Notes under the pieces: generated by a model
What the model was told of the DNA's origin: nothing
Databases searched by the model: none
Seen by the model: the letters and a program-made list of their open reading frames with translations, nothing else
Source of the DNA: a virus
IMG/VR virus record: IMGVR_UViG_3300030103_004907
Location: 1 to 32,798 of that record
Strand: one strand, 5' to 3'
Length of the DNA: 32,798 nucleotides
Shown here: piece by piece, positions 1 to 9,924 of the stretch
Position numbering within the stretch: the first letter of the stretch is position 1
Layout of the letters: each line of letters starts with the position of its first letter
Translations under genes and position numbers: made by a program

Positions 1-1
1 A

Positions 2-310
2 TTTAAAACTGGAATGTTAAAGATATACAAAGGTAATGAAGAAGATAAATTAGTTAGAGAATTAGAGACAATGCTCTTAACTGGAGACAAACGTAAAGCA
101 AAAGATGATCTTATCGATGCTTTAAGATATGCATTGATGCAAATCCCGATTGATTGGGAGAAGGTTTCTGGGCTTGATTCAGGTTCTGATACGGAAAAAA
201 CATCCACTAAACAACACAGGAGACCAAATGAATACTGGGAAGACGACGAAGGCCAAAACATGCAAGATGAAATCGACGAAGAACTTGAATTCTGGGATGA
301 CCTCTACTGA
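2..310 (+). CDS. terL: Terminase large subunit, C-terminal end (5' truncated)
   Basis: The frame is open to the left edge of the window, so this is the last ~102 codons of a longer gene; the first ATG at 14 is internal. The visible part reads FKTGMLKIYKGNEED, then a K-D-D-L-I-D-A-L-R-Y-A stretch, which matches the end of the RNase H-like nuclease domain of phage large terminases (an acidic pair followed by a hydrophobic ALxYA helix, where the last metal-binding Asp normally sits). An acidic, poorly structured tail ends at 310. Position directly before a portal gene supports the call. Role: ATP-driven genome packaging and cutting. The ATPase motor half lies outside the window. Family call is from a short fragment plus gene order. 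Confidence 0.72.
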   Translation, partial: FKTGMLKIYKGNEEDKLVRELETMLLTGDKRKAKDDLIDALRYALMQIPIDWEKVSGLDSGSDTEKTSTKQHRRPNEYWEDDEGQNMQDEIDEELEFWDDLY

Positions 311-596
311 AGTATGTAGAATCATTAAGTCTTGCAAAGAAAATAATGTTGGAGAATTCTCATGGAATGGGCTGAAATTAAGCTTACATTCTGAAAATAT
401 AGACAATTATACTGCAAAAGATCATTTTATTCAATATCCTGTTGAACAGAAAGAAAAAGTAGGTGATAATGTTATGGATACATTTGATTTAACAGAGGCC
501 TCTGAGAGTGCTGAAAGAGATCTAGAGGAACTGAAACTATCAGATCCGTTAGCTTACGAAAAGATCCTTCAGCAAGGAGAATATATAAATGCCTAA
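297..596 (+). CDS. Small conserved-type protein between terminase and portal
   Basis: 99 aa from ATG 297. The frame is open further upstream, but that part runs inside the terminase gene, so I chose the Met that gives a 14-nt overlap with the terminase end. The N-terminus (MTSTEVCRIIKSCKENNVGE followed by FSWNGLKLSL) is a helix plus beta-hairpin of a type I recall from small proteins between terminase and portal genes in other podophages. The C-terminus is acidic and ends in DPLAYEKILQQGEY. The stop overlaps the portal start by 8 nt, so translation is probably coupled. Function unknown; a portal- or terminase-associated role is inferred only from position. Confidence 0.7.
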   Translation: MTSTEVCRIIKSCKENNVGEFSWNGLKLSLHSENIDNYTAKDHFIQYPVEQKEKVGDNVMDTFDLTEASESAERDLEELKLSDPLAYEKILQQGEYINA

Positions 597-2655
597 TTTT
601 ACCGTAGACAAATTAAGAAGCATGTATAGTGCAGGAAAACAATGTGACGAAAAAGTTTTTGCTGAACAAAGAACTAATATACTTCTAAGGTCGGGAGACC
701 ATTATAATAATACCAAGTCAAGTAGTATTGACCCCCGTAGAAGAGGGGCTTCAAGACCTTCAGGTGGACAAAAAATTCGCCTTGTTAAGAATCATATTCA
801 TAGAATAACAAATCTATTTATCAATTCTGTACTAGAGGCTAATCCCTCAGTATCTACAGTTCCTTATAACGATCAGGAACTCTCGGATGTTAAAGCTGCT
901 CAGCTTGCACAAGCCGTTATTGATTGGGTAAAAGATTCTTGCAATTGGTCTAAAAAGCAATCTAAATTTGTTCATGACTTTATAGTCGTAGGTGAATGTT
1001 GGGGAAAGATTAGATTTGATTATGATAAGGGTCCTGTTATTGGACAAGATGAAGAAGGGAAGCCTTTAAAAGCAGGTGAGTTTGTTATTGATAGAATCTT
1101 TGGATTCGATTTAAAACGAGATCCTTCTGCTAGAGATAATGATGAATGCAAGTGGTGGATACACGAACAGATGATTGACCTTGATGAGTTTAAAAATACT
1201 GTAAGGTCATTGAATCCAGATGAGTTAGATAATGTTTCTAAATCACAAACACCAAGCCATTACAAAATCTTTGATGGAAACACTGGTGATTATAAAGATG
1301 TTTCCGAACAAATATCAGTTAGAGAATTATATTATAAACCAGATAGCATATATCCAAATGGATATTATGTTTTATTTACAGATGACTTTATAGTTACTGA
1401 GGGTGAATTACCTTTTGGTGTATTCCCTTTAGTAGGTGAAGGTTTTGACGAGATGACTACATCTCCGAGAGCTACTTCTATTATAAAAGTCTGTAGACCT
1501 TATCAAGTAGAAATCAATAGAGCCTCAAGCAAGGTGGCTGAACACCAAGTAACATTAGGGGATGACAAGGTTTTTATTCAAAAGGGAACGAAACTAAGCT
1601 CTGGTGGAGTGTTAAATGGCGTGAGGGCGATGCAGTTCTCAGGTCAACCTCCAATAATACAGCCGGGTCGGACAGGAACTCAGTTTATTGAGTACTTAAG
1701 ATCTCAAGTACAAGAGATGTATGAGGCTGTAGGGCTTGCCGATCAAATGGTGGATAAGCAACCACAAGGCGATCCATATCATCTTCTTTATAGTTCAATG
1801 AAACATAAGAAGAAATTTGTTAAATATGCAGAGAAGTACGAGCGTTTCGAAGTTCAACTCTTTAAAAAGATGTTGCAAATGGCGAAGCACTACTTAGTAC
1901 CTCAGCATATCATAAGAACTGCCGGTATTACTGAAGCGGTAAATGTTGACGAGTTTAAGAATAATAACTTTGAAGGATTTGAAATCAAAGTTGTTCCTCA
2001 AACTGGTGATGTTGAAACTAAGTTTGGCCAAGTTCTTTCTATGTCTCATATATTACAGTTTGCAGGTAGTAGTCTTGCTCCAGATCAACTCGGACAAGTA
2101 ATAAGACAAATGCCTTTTGGTAATAGTGAGATTGCTTTTGATTCACTTACTCTTGATACGGATAATGCTACTAATGACATTTTAGCATTAGACAAAGGAG
2201 AGATGGTAGGCGTGAGTCCATCTGATAATCATACTTTTATGGTTAAGTCTTTAATTAATAGAACAAAGAAATCAGATTTTAGATTCTTGCACCCACAAGC
2301 ACAACAAGCTTACGGGCAAAAAATTCAACAGCATGAGATGTTTATAAAACAACAAGCACTTCAGTTGGAACAACAGAAATTAGGTATGGTTCCATCGGGA
2401 GGATTTTTAACAACTGTTAACGCTTCTTTCTTTAACCCACAGACAAACAGGGTTGAGAGAATTAAAGTACCATCGGAAGCAATACAGTGGTTAGTAGGTA
2501 AACTAAACACACAAGGAGTCTTTTCTAGTCAAGTCAGTCAACTTCCACCTGATTCTCAAGCCAGAGTAGCAGAGGGGTTAGCCCCGGAAGCGAATGAAAT
2601 GCCAGGAATAGATCCCAGTGAATTAGGTTTAGTGTCCGAAGGTCAGGGACAGTAA
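589..2655 (+). CDS. Portal protein (P22-like)
   Basis: 688 aa, close to the size of P22-type portals. AAGGAG lies 9 nt before ATG 589. The N-terminal third has the features usual in this family: KIRLVKNHIHRITN, followed by an alpha-helical segment and a region with VGECWGKIRFDYD and FVIDRIFGFDLKRDP, then a stem/wing segment with PYQVEINRASSK. The last ~120 residues are Gln-rich and helical, which fits the barrel or crown of long portals. The portal forms the dodecameric ring through which DNA is packaged and ejected and is the docking site for the adaptor encoded at 15901. It sits between terminase and scaffold genes, the usual order. Assignment rests on motif recognition and order, not on a search. 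Confidence 0.82.
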   Translation: MPNFTVDKLRSMYSAGKQCDEKVFAEQRTNILLRSGDHYNNTKSSSIDPRRRGASRPSGGQKIRLVKNHIHRITNLFINSVLEANPSVSTVPYNDQELSDVKAAQLAQAVIDWVKDSCNWSKKQSKFVHDFIVVGECWGKIRFDYDKGPVIGQDEEGKPLKAGEFVIDRIFGFDLKRDPSARDNDECKWWIHEQMIDLDEFKNTVRSLNPDELDNVSKSQTPSHYKIFDGNTGDYKDVSEQISVRELYYKPDSIYPNGYYVLFTDDFIVTEGELPFGVFPLVGEGFDEMTTSPRATSIIKVCRPYQVEINRASSKVAEHQVTLGDDKVFIQKGTKLSSGGVLNGVRAMQFSGQPPIIQPGRTGTQFIEYLRSQVQEMYEAVGLADQMVDKQPQGDPYHLLYSSMKHKKKFVKYAEKYERFEVQLFKKMLQMAKHYLVPQHIIRTAGITEAVNVDEFKNNNFEGFEIKVVPQTGDVETKFGQVLSMSHILQFAGSSLAPDQLGQVIRQMPFGNSEIAFDSLTLDTDNATNDILALDKGEMVGVSPSDNHTFMVKSLINRTKKSDFRFLHPQAQQAYGQKIQQHEMFIKQQALQLEQQKLGMVPSGGFLTTVNASFFNPQTNRVERIKVPSEAIQWLVGKLNTQGVFSSQVSQLPPDSQARVAEGLAPEANEMPGIDPSELGLVSEGQGQ

Positions 2656-2701
2656 ACAATATAACTTCAATCGAAGGCCAATGATTGAACAGGAGAAGAA
2701 A

Positions 2702-3592
2702 ATGAGTGACGAAAACGAAATGGAAAACGAAGGACTAATGGAACCAGAAGTTACTACTGATATGGGTGACACCGTAGAAGCAAGTGCTAATGAGAGTGTT
2801 GAAGTAGCAGAGGAGTATATGCCAAATTTCTCTTATACACATCACGACAAGGAACATGAGTTTCCTGAATGGGTACGTTCAGCAGTTCAAAGCAAAGAAC
2901 AAGAAGATCAACTTCGAGAGTGGGCTACTGCTACAGCAGGGCTACCAGAGCTTAAAGAAAAGCTTACCTCTAGATCAAGCAAGTCTAAAGAGTTAGAAGA
3001 TCAGTTAATTAATTTAACTGGTGGTTTATCTGACATAAAAGAACTTAGAGATGCAGGTGATTTAAGGGGAGTGTTCGGAAGGCTAGGAATTAAAGAAGAA
3101 GATTTTATGAAGTTTGCCGTAGAACTTGCCAAGGAAGATGAGCTACCTGAAGAACAAAGAGACTTCGTTAAGCAGAAAAGAGAGTTCGAAACTCAGCAAA
3201 AAGATTGGGAACAAAAGCAGATGCAGGAACAACAAAGACAATTTACTCATCAAGTTGAGGACGACTACAACCGACTAATGGGCACCATTACAACAGGTAA
3301 GTACGGCGAATTAAATAAAGCCATGGCCAAAAATAAAATTAATATGGCCGAAGAGATTTGCTTAGTTGGAAGGCACCATGAAGTTGCAAGTGGAACAGTC
3401 CCAGCTATAGAGGATTGTGTTCACAGAGTGTATGAAAAATACAGCCATCTGTTAAACAATAAACCAGAGACAGTTGTTCAGCAAGCGACCTTACCATCTT
3501 TGAAAGGAAATAACTCTACGGCCGTAAAGCCAAAAGTTAAATCTATTGAAGATATTGAGAAAGCTTACTTAGCACTCTCTAATAATAATTAA
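2702..3592 (+). CDS. Scaffolding protein
   Basis: 296 aa. An in-frame ATG at 2681 exists, but AGGAG at 2691-2695 lies 6 nt before ATG 2702, so the shorter start is preferred. The protein is very acidic at the N-terminus (many Glu/Asp in the first 50 residues), has long charged helices with a Gln/Glu/Lys coiled coil around residues 150-185 (EQQRQFTHQVEDD) and a basic C-terminal patch (KPKVKSIEDIEKAY). This composition is typical of phage scaffolds, whose basic C-terminal helix binds the capsid protein. It lies immediately upstream of the capsid gene, as expected. There is no sign of a fused protease. It probably guides procapsid assembly and is then lost. Confidence 0.75.
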   Translation: MSDENEMENEGLMEPEVTTDMGDTVEASANESVEVAEEYMPNFSYTHHDKEHEFPEWVRSAVQSKEQEDQLREWATATAGLPELKEKLTSRSSKSKELEDQLINLTGGLSDIKELRDAGDLRGVFGRLGIKEEDFMKFAVELAKEDELPEEQRDFVKQKREFETQQKDWEQKQMQEQQRQFTHQVEDDYNRLMGTITTGKYGELNKAMAKNKINMAEEICLVGRHHEVASGTVPAIEDCVHRVYEKYSHLLNNKPETVVQQATLPSLKGNNSTAVKPKVKSIEDIEKAYLALSNNN

Positions 3593-3605
3593 CTAGGAGA
3601 ATAAA

Positions 3606-4871
3606 ATGGTAGCAAGTACTACTGCAACTTTCGACTCACTTCTTAAGGAATATCTTCCTTATGATTTGTTGGTAGAAGAAGTAATTAAGAGAGATTTCTT
3701 ACTCTCAAACGTAAAAAAAGATAACAGCTGGAAAGGTGGGGATTTAAAAGTTCCTTTCGTTGGAAATTCAGCAAGCTCAATGGCTTTCGGTAAATTGCCG
3801 GGATTCACTGGATCTGCAGCCGGAACAAACATTGTAGAAGATAACTATGTTGTAGGATCTATTTCTGCACAGAAAGAACTATGGGGATCAATGATTTTCA
3901 ATGACAGAGATTTATCTGCTCATGGAAGTTTAGAGCAATCATTCCTTAAAATTCTTCCTGATAGAATTAACGCTTTTACAGCAGCTATGAGAGATTCTTT
4001 AAGTGGATGTTTATTAACAGGCGGGCATATTGATACTATAACTGATCAATCAGATGCTTCTGATACTATTACAGTAAACAGACCAGAAAGATTTCAGATT
4101 GGACAATTAATTGAAATCCAAGCTGATGGAGGATCTGATGCTGTTGTTAGTGCTTATGTTAAGACTATTAATATGACTACTAAGGTTTTAAGCCTTGATG
4201 CAAACTTTGCATTAGACGATGGAGACAATTCAGTAGACTTGAGCAACGTAGAAATAGGCGATAAGGTTTTTCATGAAAATGGTGCAACTGATAATACATC
4301 AGTTTTCTCTTCATTAGCTTCTCAGTTGATGGCAGCAGAATCAGCAACTATTTTTGGTCAAACTAAAGCTAACTATCCACACTTACAAGCATATGAAAAT
4401 GCTTCTGTTGGTGATGTTGCTTCAGGAAACACTGCTCTTTCAGAGATTTTAGATGCTATGACTCAGGTTAGAAGAATCGGAAAAGGTGATCCAACTGATT
4501 GTGTTATGAGCTACGAGCTGTACTCTCAATGTTTGAAAGAACTTAACACTGATGTTCAGTACCAATCAGAGGCTGGAAAAGCTTCTAGGTATGGATGGAG
4601 TGAAATTAGTGTTGGTGGACCTAAAGGTTCAATCAAGCTTGTTGCAGTTCCAGAAATGGACAAAGACAAAGCTTTCATCATTGATTGGAATGCTGTTAAA
4701 TTACACTCAAATGGAATGATCGAAAGAAGATCTGCTCCAGATGGGAAGCAATTTTATGAAGTAAGGAATCAAACTGGTTACCAATATATTGTTGACCATA
4801 GATTTTTTGGTGAATTAGTTGTTAGTAAGCCATCACATTGTGGTGCTTTATCTGGTATTTCAGGTATCTAG
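3606..4871 (+). CDS. Major capsid protein
   Basis: 421 aa, start set by AGGAG 6 nt upstream of ATG 3606, the strongest-looking ribosome binding site in the head region. The N-terminus (TTATFDSLLKEYLPYDLLVEEVIKR) and later GKLPGFTGSAAGTNIVEDN resemble N-terminal arm and E-loop regions of HK97-fold capsid proteins. Residues ~155-225 look like an inserted beta-rich domain (RFQIGQLIEIQADGG, then VLSLDANFAL). The C-terminal part (NGMIERRSAPDGKQFYEVRN and YQYIVDHRFFGELVVSKP) looks like the capsid A/P-domain end. Position after portal and scaffold and before a terminator-like hairpin fits an abundantly expressed shell protein. Family inferred from context and motifs. Confidence 0.82.
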   Translation: MVASTTATFDSLLKEYLPYDLLVEEVIKRDFLLSNVKKDNSWKGGDLKVPFVGNSASSMAFGKLPGFTGSAAGTNIVEDNYVVGSISAQKELWGSMIFNDRDLSAHGSLEQSFLKILPDRINAFTAAMRDSLSGCLLTGGHIDTITDQSDASDTITVNRPERFQIGQLIEIQADGGSDAVVSAYVKTINMTTKVLSLDANFALDDGDNSVDLSNVEIGDKVFHENGATDNTSVFSSLASQLMAAESATIFGQTKANYPHLQAYENASVGDVASGNTALSEILDAMTQVRRIGKGDPTDCVMSYELYSQCLKELNTDVQYQSEAGKASRYGWSEISVGGPKGSIKLVAVPEMDKDKAFIIDWNAVKLHSNGMIERRSAPDGKQFYEVRNQTGYQYIVDHRFFGELVVSKPSHCGALSGISGI

Positions 4872-4885
4872 TAATTAAGATTAAT

Positions 4886-4907
4886 AGGGGGTCGGTAACG
4901 GCCCTCT
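4886..4907 (+). terminator. Terminator-like hairpin after the capsid gene
   Basis: AGGGGGTC (4886-4893), loop GGTAAC, then GGCCCTCT (4900-4907) pair over 8 bp with two G-U wobbles, followed by TCTTCTTACAGG. The U-tract is weak, so this is more likely a partial terminator or an mRNA 3'-end stabiliser. It would keep capsid mRNA high relative to the surface-protein genes downstream. Confidence 0.5.
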
Positions 4908-4923
4908 TCTTACAGGGAAGTAA

Positions 4924-7900
4924 ATGGCAAAGTTAAGCACATATTTAACCATGCACCAAGAAGGACTTTTAGGTAGGGCGGCTCGTACATTTAATTCAGG
5001 GAATCTTGTTTCAACTGAGTATCTTGCTCCTTCTGGAACTGTGGTAGGAGAACAATGTCTTTTTATAGAATATATATACGATGCTAACGGGAATATTGTG
5101 TCTGAAGATAAGTCTATTGAAATATGGGGTTCAACTCAGGAGACTATAGCCGAATCAACAACAAATCCTTCTCCAGCAACACAAGCAAATTCTATCGTTT
5201 CAACAGATGGTAATGAGGCAGGTGTTACGGTTGGTGGTCGATTAAAGGTTGATGCCGATCTTACCGGTGGTACAGTTAATGTAACTGCTACCAGTTTAGA
5301 TATTGAAGACATTACAATAACTGATGTTGGAACTACTGATGATTCACTTAAAGTAAAACATACAGGTGATGTTTCAACAAAAAACCAAACTCAATACTCA
5401 GACTCAACTAGTAATACACAATACTGGTTAGGGCTTGAAGAAGATAATCAACTGACTCTACAATATGTAGATGATTCGGTTTCAAATCAAAAAACTATAT
5501 TCTATGCACTTCCTTCAGTTTCAATTGATGGTAGTTGTTTAGCACGAAGATATTATTTAGCAGATGATGAAGTTACAGGTGAACATACTTATATAGGCAC
5601 TTGGACTCAAGCAATGAACGACAGAATTAAACCACCGCCAACTGATATAACGGTGGCAAGTGGTTCACTTACTACAGTAGAAGATCAAGTTGCAACAACG
5701 GTTCTTGCAGGTCTCGGCGTTGTCGGAGGCGAGTCCCCCGTAACATTATCTATGACTTCTAACGGAGGTTTAAGCGTAGAAATTTCAGGAGCTAACTTAG
5801 TAGTTGCTTCTGGAGGAATTGACGGAAGTGCTTCTGGTAGTAGTCCTTTTACAGTAGGTATTAGAGCGACAGATGTATTTGGTGCAATCTACGATGAAAA
5901 TCTTAGCGTCACTGTCACAACAAATGATATTACAGACATAGCACTTAGTGCATTAACAGTACTTAATAATGCCGTAGACGGTGATGATATTGGAAACCTT
6001 ACCTGCACAGGTGGAGTAGGTGATGTTTCCTATGCAATCACAAGTAATGGAGGTTTAGATAACTTAAAGATTACAGATACTGGAACATCAACAGCAACAC
6101 TCGAGGTTGATACCGGTGGAATTATAGATTCTACAGGAACCTACACTATTCGGATAACAGCAACCGATACTATAGCTCAAACTTATTATGAGGATTTTGA
6201 TATTACAGTTACTCCTTCATATACAAATTCAAAATCATTAGACTTAAATGCTAATGGTGTTGATCCTGATTTTAAAAGCAACCATATACAAGAGACTTCT
6301 GGGTTATTCAATAGCCATTTAACGGCAAGTACACCATTTGGTGTAAGTACTTGGCTTAAAACCAATACAGACCCAGCAACAACACCTGCAGTTGTATATC
6401 CTACAAGGTACTTTGATATACCAACTGATGCTTCATGGAATGGGAGTCAACACGGTAACGGTATTGGAATCACCGACCTAGGTATAGAAGACGGCGGCAT
6501 TTTACATTCTGGGCCGGTGGGTGAAAAAAAACCTTGGTCTTTTAGTTTTTGGTGTAAAGATCCTACTACAGACAGATACTTTATGACTATGAATGGGGAT
6601 CAAAGTAATTTTGAGTTACATTTTAGAATATCCTCAAATGGTCAATTAAGGATTGAAAAAGATTTTATAGGTTCAATCGGGGCGGAATTTCTTGGGTCTT
6701 TAGACGACGGAGATTGGCATCATGTTATAGTTTCATACAAACATACAGATGCAAGCGATAATATCTGGGATGGGTCAACATATAATTGGTATGTAGATCC
6801 CTATCTGAATGGGCCTAATACTGGTACCTACGATGATATGGGTTTCACAGTTTTTATAGATGGAGCTAGAGCAGCATACGATACAGTTAATAGTACAGGC
6901 TTGACTCAATGGGAAGATGATGTTTACTACTGCCCTAATGAAAGCTCAACAGTTGATACTATGGTGCTAGGTCAGTACTTTCATTCATGGAAAAGACATT
7001 ACAAAGGGAAAGCTGCAAACGTAGCCTTCCATGATGAAACAATAAGTGCAGCTAAAGCAGCAACCTTATATAATAGTGGAAACCCCACAGATTTATCGGC
7101 AGATCCAAATTGTATTGTACTCTTAAACCCAGAAGGACTTTCAGCAGGTGCTTCCATTGCATATGATACAGTTTTAACTAATAATGGAGGAGCTTCTAGC
7201 TCTAGTGACCATACATGTACTGTACTACATAATTCCGGCGATACTATCCCATGGACTTTAGAGGCTGAAGATGCATCGGGCGAATCTTTATATTATGAGA
7301 TGACACCTGCAGTAACAACCTCTGCACCAGTAATTTTCAGAAACGGTGGAAAAACTGGAACTGCTCCCAATGAAGTTTTCGGTGAAGGAATAACAGTTTC
7401 TATATCAGATAAATATGCAGATTCTACTGGAGCTTATGTTTCAGCAGGTGCCCAAGATCCAAAATTAGTAATATCTTTTGATGGGTTTGAGGATGATGCT
7501 GATAAAGTATTGGTATATGATAATGACGTAACAGATAACACTTGGAAAAATATTGTTGTTACATACGACAGTTCCGCTACAGATAATAAAGACAGAATTT
7601 CATTATATGTAAACAATGTTGAACAAACTCCATTAGGGACACCTTCAATCACATTTACAGGTAATGATAACTATTTCAAAAATGTTTCAGATACAGCAAC
7701 TAACACAACTATTGGTGGCTCAGGTTTTGATGCCGCTAGTGCAAATAGTATCTATGCACTTCAGGCTGAAATAGATTCTATATCACTTCATAGTGAAGCA
7801 CTGTCTTCAGCTATGGTAACTGAATTGTACGACTCTGGAGTACCTGCAAACCTATTAGACGAGTCACTTACCTCTGACCACACCAAAATTGAAACATGGG

Positions 7901-8040
7901 TAAGTTTCGAGGATGAAACAGATAACGGTACTACAGCACAGGACGAAACTGACAATAATAAAGATATGACTTTAGTTAATATGGCAAGTGGTGATTATGT
8001 AACACTAACTGTATTGGACTCGATATATTATAATCCATAA
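4924..8040 (+). CDS. Large Ig-like/LamG multidomain virion surface protein
   Basis: 1038 aa, AGGGAAG just before ATG 4924. Visible regions: a unique N-terminal domain (1-~85); a module at ~148-236 with DVSTK, YSDST, YWLGL, DNQL and TWTQA, shared with the protein at 8311; two Ig/cadherin-like repeats (~237-336 and ~337-435), each ending in an alternating Thr/Val strand such as ITATD; then two LamG/concanavalin-like jelly-roll domains (~440-720 and ~800-975) with the usual WHHVIVSY or WKNIVVTYD strand and a closing IDSISLHSEALSS-type strand plus LYDSG. Ser/Thr/Gly/Asp-rich and Lys-poor. LamG domains commonly bind carbohydrates, so a receptor-binding fibre or capsid decoration role is likely. 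Which virion site it occupies cannot be read from sequence. Confidence 0.72.
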   Translation: MAKLSTYLTMHQEGLLGRAARTFNSGNLVSTEYLAPSGTVVGEQCLFIEYIYDANGNIVSEDKSIEIWGSTQETIAESTTNPSPATQANSIVSTDGNEAGVTVGGRLKVDADLTGGTVNVTATSLDIEDITITDVGTTDDSLKVKHTGDVSTKNQTQYSDSTSNTQYWLGLEEDNQLTLQYVDDSVSNQKTIFYALPSVSIDGSCLARRYYLADDEVTGEHTYIGTWTQAMNDRIKPPPTDITVASGSLTTVEDQVATTVLAGLGVVGGESPVTLSMTSNGGLSVEISGANLVVASGGIDGSASGSSPFTVGIRATDVFGAIYDENLSVTVTTNDITDIALSALTVLNNAVDGDDIGNLTCTGGVGDVSYAITSNGGLDNLKITDTGTSTATLEVDTGGIIDSTGTYTIRITATDTIAQTYYEDFDITVTPSYTNSKSLDLNANGVDPDFKSNHIQETSGLFNSHLTASTPFGVSTWLKTNTDPATTPAVVYPTRYFDIPTDASWNGSQHGNGIGITDLGIEDGGILHSGPVGEKKPWSFSFWCKDPTTDRYFMTMNGDQSNFELHFRISSNGQLRIEKDFIGSIGAEFLGSLDDGDWHHVIVSYKHTDASDNIWDGSTYNWYVDPYLNGPNTGTYDDMGFTVFIDGARAAYDTVNSTGLTQWEDDVYYCPNESSTVDTMVLGQYFHSWKRHYKGKAANVAFHDETISAAKAATLYNSGNPTDLSADPNCIVLLNPEGLSAGASIAYDTVLTNNGGASSSSDHTCTVLHNSGDTIPWTLEAEDASGESLYYEMTPAVTTSAPVIFRNGGKTGTAPNEVFGEGITVSISDKYADSTGAYVSAGAQDPKLVISFDGFEDDADKVLVYDNDVTDNTWKNIVVTYDSSATDNKDRISLYVNNVEQTPLGTPSITFTGNDNYFKNVSDTATNTTIGGSGFDAASANSIYALQAEIDSISLHSEALSSAMVTELYDSGVPANLLDESLTSDHTKIETWVSFEDETDNGTTAQDETDNNKDMTLVNMASGDYVTLTVLDSIYYNP

Positions 8041-8049
8041 AGGAATGAT

Positions 8050-8304
8050 ATGAGATTATCACGAAATGAATTAGAACAGCTTTGTATTAAATACTTAAAT
8101 CACAAAGAGCAGAATATTAATTGTTGTGATTGTGAATTTGGTGCAGGTGAGGTGTTATATACGGTTAACAAGAATAGGTTCAGAATTGAACTAAGTAAGT
8201 ATATTAAAAAATTATTAAAAGCTGGAATAATTAAAGAATCAACTAATGGATATGACATTGTTGTATCTAAAAAGATTGTAGAGCTATTTCAATATATAAG
8301 CTAG
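8050..8304 (+). CDS. Small helical protein paired with the LamG protein
   Basis: 84 aa, AAGGA 5 nt before ATG 8050. Not a family I recognise. The C-terminal half is helix-strand-helix (LSKYIKKLLKAGIIKES, YDIVVSKKIVELFQY), reminiscent of a small winged-helix. It shares the pattern GII-x-E, aromatic-x-I-x-V, E-x-F-x-x-Y with the protein at 9925. A Cys-rich patch (CCDC, residues ~29-32) is not shared. The 12-nt junction CCATAAAGGAAT linking the LamG gene to this one is identical to the junction before the 9925 gene, so gene and partner seem to have been duplicated as a unit. A chaperone or assembly partner for the upstream surface protein is a guess. Confidence 0.65.
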   Translation: MRLSRNELEQLCIKYLNHKEQNINCCDCEFGAGEVLYTVNKNRFRIELSKYIKKLLKAGIIKESTNGYDIVVSKKIVELFQYIS

Positions 8305-8310
8305 GTAATT

Positions 8311-9915
8311 ATGGCAAATGAAACTAAAATAATTAACAAACCTAAAGTCACAGTTGATGGCAACATTTCCATAGATGACAGTACACCAATAGACACTGCT
8401 ATTACAGGAACACCTAGTGTGAGTGTAACAAATACACCTACAGTAACGGCAAACTCAACGATACAGAATGCAACACTAGCAGTAACAAAAAGTGGAACTT
8501 GGGCAGTTGATTCTATCACTGCTGATGTTAGCACTAAAAGCAAAACGAGTTATTCAGATTCTACAACTAGTGTGGATTACTGGTTAGGTCTTTACAATGA
8601 TAATCAATTAATTAAAAAAGCAGTTACTATTTCAGCTAGTACAATAGTTACAGTATCTACATTTCAAACTACTAGTGTAGACACTGCAAATGGATGTATA
8701 CAAATTACAGAGTTTTTGGACGGTTCCAGTAATGTAACTGGTCGAAGTAGCCAAGTTATTACTTGGACACAAGCTCATGAGGATTTAAGCCTTCCAAGTT
8801 TAGGAACATTAAGTTTAAATACAACAACAATTGTTGAGGATTCTATAGAAGGAGTTGATATAGGTACGTTAAGTGCTGCCGATGCCGTTGGAGCAGTGGA
8901 TTGGTCGATAGAGACTAACCCTAGTTCACTTGAAAACGTAAGGATCGTAGGGGATGTATTAGAGGCAGACTCAGGTGGAATTGATAGTAGTTCAGGAACT
9001 TATGTTTTAGGAATTAAAGCGATTGATTCGGTAGGGCAAACTAGAACTAGTAATTTCACGATTACGGTTTCTAGTGCATTTGGTTCAACGAAAAGTTTAA
9101 ATATTACAACAGCAGCAGCAGCTCATGGTTGGCCATCACAAGCAAATAAGATACAAACAACAACAACCTTTAGTGGGCCTAACGAGGATTCAACTATAAG
9201 TTTTTTCTGGAAATTGAATGCAACAACATATACTGCATCAACATCAACCTCTGATGGACATGCAAATATAATATATTTTGGCACTCATTGGAGTTCTTAT
9301 ATAAGGGTTGGTATGGCCCCTTCGGGATTAGGAGGGGATGCAGGTGATCTTAAGGTACAAGTTAGAGCAAGTGCAATTCACTCAGCGACTTATACCCTCC
9401 CAGTAGGGCAACCAGAAACTAGTAATTGGCATCATTGTGCACTTGTATTGAAAGGTGTGAATGGTGTTACAAATAACGGGGATCAAATGGAATTATGGTG
9501 GGATGGCGTTGAGTTGGCCATTAATAATTCTCATACTATGTCTGGGACATGGGGGACTGGTGCAGCATCTACATTTGCAGTTGGTAGTGGTTCTTACCCT
9601 TCAACGGGACATATAGATGAAGTAACACTTTGGGATAGGGCTTTTGATTCAGATGAAATAGCTGAAATATATAACTCTGGATCTGTAAGTGATTACAATA
9701 GTCATTCAGCAGCTAGTGATCTTTTATTATGGTGGCGATTCGGGGAAGGATCTGATGCCGCCGATGGTACAGGAGTAGCTGGTGCAGGGAATATAATTAA
9801 TGACATGAGTTCAGCATCAAGTGGTGCAAATGACGGACTTCCTGCTATTAACGTAGGTGATGGTGCAGGTAGTGCTGAATTACTTTATTTAGACGATACA
9901 ACTTATGCACCATAA
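8311..9915 (+). CDS. Ig-like/LamG virion surface protein, paralogue of the 4924 product
   Basis: 534 aa, AGGT 4 nt before ATG 8311. The region at ~73-160 (DVSTK, YSDST, YWLGL, DNQL, TWTQA) aligns with residues ~148-236 of the larger protein; the N-terminal ~85-residue domain of the larger protein is absent. One Ig/cadherin-like repeat follows (~163-257, GTYVLGIKAIDSVGQ), then one LamG-like jelly-roll (~258-520) with WHHCALVLKG, IDEVTLWDRAFDSDEIAEIY and LLLWWRFGEG. It is thus a shorter relative that has one Ig and one LamG unit where the larger has two of each. The probable function is a second receptor- or glycan-binding surface protein. Both paralogues end in aromatic-x-Pro before the stop. 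Confidence 0.72.
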   Translation: MANETKIINKPKVTVDGNISIDDSTPIDTAITGTPSVSVTNTPTVTANSTIQNATLAVTKSGTWAVDSITADVSTKSKTSYSDSTTSVDYWLGLYNDNQLIKKAVTISASTIVTVSTFQTTSVDTANGCIQITEFLDGSSNVTGRSSQVITWTQAHEDLSLPSLGTLSLNTTTIVEDSIEGVDIGTLSAADAVGAVDWSIETNPSSLENVRIVGDVLEADSGGIDSSSGTYVLGIKAIDSVGQTRTSNFTITVSSAFGSTKSLNITTAAAAHGWPSQANKIQTTTTFSGPNEDSTISFFWKLNATTYTASTSTSDGHANIIYFGTHWSSYIRVGMAPSGLGGDAGDLKVQVRASAIHSATYTLPVGQPETSNWHHCALVLKGVNGVTNNGDQMELWWDGVELAINNSHTMSGTWGTGAASTFAVGSGSYPSTGHIDEVTLWDRAFDSDEIAEIYNSGSVSDYNSHSAASDLLLWWRFGEGSDAADGTGVAGAGNIINDMSSASSGANDGLPAINVGDGAGSAELLYLDDTTYAP

Positions 9916-9924
9916 AGGAATATG

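Noticed and set aside
150-296. N-terminal extension of the 297 gene
   Set aside because: The first 49 codons are an out-of-frame reading of the terminase tail with no coding character; ATG 297 fits the family start.
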